A DNA stretch of 64,000 bases from Tieghemostelium lacteum (lineage: Eukaryota; Evosea; Eumycetozoa; Dictyosteliales; Raperosteliaceae): the NCBI GenBank assembly GCA_001606155.1, contig LODT01000051.1, positions 806,001-870,000 on the forward strand, in the 5' to 3' direction. The position numbers and the translations under genes are program-made. Numbering within the stretch: position 1 is the first letter of the stretch; each line of letters starts with the position of its first letter. The notes under the pieces were generated by a model. The model searched no databases. It was not told the origin of the DNA and saw only the letters and a program-made list of their open reading frames with translations. Below are positions 63,532-64,000 of this stretch, in pieces.

Positions 63532-64000
63532 ATGGATCACAAAAGTGATCATGCAATAATTACAGTTACACCAGAGAATGAGAAAAAACAAATAGTTATA
63601 TCATCATCACCTACATCATCACCCCCATCATCATCACCATCACAAACACCAAAAGAACAACATCACCATCAAACACAACAACAAACACAACAGGAAAGAA
63701 GTAAATCTACAGCTACTGGAAACACAGTAAGAACTACACAAGAAACACAAAAGTCACGAAACCAAAGTAGTAGTAGTCATGGTAACTCTGAGAGATCACA
63801 TCGTCACCATACTACTAGATCACATAGACACAGAGAAGGTGCCAGTAGTAGTAGAGGTCACAAGGAATCAGGAGACAATAATCACACTAGTGTAGTAGTT
63901 AGTACCACCCTTATAAATGATAATAACAATAACAGTAACAAAAATAGAATTAGTATGTTAAATACTAGTTTAGCTAATAGTGGGTTTGGTCAAGCTAGTG
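63532..64000 (+). CDS. N-terminus of a Ser/His/Gln-rich protein, cut by window end
   Basis: An open frame from the ATG at 63532 (MDHKSDHAIITVTPENEKKQ) to the window edge, 156 codons, with no stop. The composition is low complexity: Ser/Pro (SSSPTSSPPSSSPSQTPKE), His/Gln (HHHQTQQQTQQ), then a basic SHRHHTTRSHRHREGAS region and an Asn patch. The lack of any stop over 469 bases, together with the upstream A/T promoter tract, supports a real gene. No domain is reached within the window, so function cannot be given. Confidence 0.65.
   Translation, partial: MDHKSDHAIITVTPENEKKQIVISSSPTSSPPSSSPSQTPKEQHHHQTQQQTQQERSKSTATGNTVRTTQETQKSRNQSSSSHGNSERSHRHHTTRSHRHREGASSSRGHKESGDNNHTSVVVSTTLINDNNNNSNKNRISMLNTSLANSGFGQAS

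Noticed and set aside
1-64000. tRNA, rRNA, CRISPR, DNA transposon, or virus-like element
   Set aside because: Reading both strands, I found no cloverleaf, no terminal repeat pair around an enzyme gene and no transposase, reverse transcriptase or capsid-like frame. A dedicated scan could still find a small RNA.

Overview
The window looks like nuclear DNA of a dictyostelid social amoeba. It is AT-rich (about 30% G+C by eye) with short AT-rich introns (about 50-90 nt, GTAAGT/GTATGT donors), close-packed genes on both strands, and poly-Asn/Gln/Thr tracts coded by AAT/CAA/ACA runs. It also carries typical amoebozoan genes: IplA-type IP3 receptor, actobindin, a synexin-type annexin with a Gln/Gly/Pro-rich head, a C1/TKL-kinase/F-box protein and dictyostelid repeat families. 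The base composition and the repeat families fit a species outside the D. discoideum group better; I cannot name it. I saw no rRNA, tRNA, CRISPR array, transposon or virus-like element.

Layout. 1-7.2 kb (all minus): RABL6-like GTPase (cut by the left edge), a protein resembling an uncharacterised bacterial family, a SIKE/FGFR1OP2-like coiled coil, 14-3-3, and a small P-loop nucleotide kinase. 7.3-15 kb: an ankyrin-like repeat protein, the COMPASS subunit CFP1, a stranded NOSIP-like C-terminus, a new two-exon small gene, and actobindin. 15.4-23 kb: Vms1/ANKZF1, C1-kinase-F-box protein, CstF50 and PRKRIP1. 23-31.2 kb is an accessory, rearranged block: two bacterial-type 3-methyladenine glycosylase (TAG) paralogues plus a third TAG relic, an intact F-box-like gene with an inverted decayed copy, and two lineage-specific genes. 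31.3-38.2 kb: CLPTM1, CCDC6-like with a PH-like tail, a small LYR-motif gene, and annexin. 38.3-43.3 kb: two lineage-specific repeat proteins and a decayed tail copy. 43.4-52.4 kb: the IP3-receptor gene. 53-64 kb: DUF4139-like/FG-repeat fusion, RER1, a small FLZ-like zinc finger, DXO/RAI1, RAD52, a dual-specificity phosphatase, a BCH-domain protein, an acidic zinc-ribbon-like protein and the start of a Ser/His/Gln-rich protein.

Themes. Several genes serve mRNA and protein quality control: CstF50 (3' end formation), PRKRIP1 (spliceosome), DXO (cap surveillance), Vms1 (ribosome-associated release). Others serve DNA repair (TAG, RAD52), the secretory pathway (RER1, CLPTM1) and Ca2+/cytoskeleton signalling (IplA, annexin, 14-3-3, actobindin). 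Eukaryotic operons are not expected. Very short divergent spacers (kinase/ankyrin 115 bp, DXO/RAD52 94 bp, BCH/zinc-ribbon 105 bp) suggest shared bidirectional promoters. Exon joins below were made by hand from splice consensus, frame and family similarity. No search was run.
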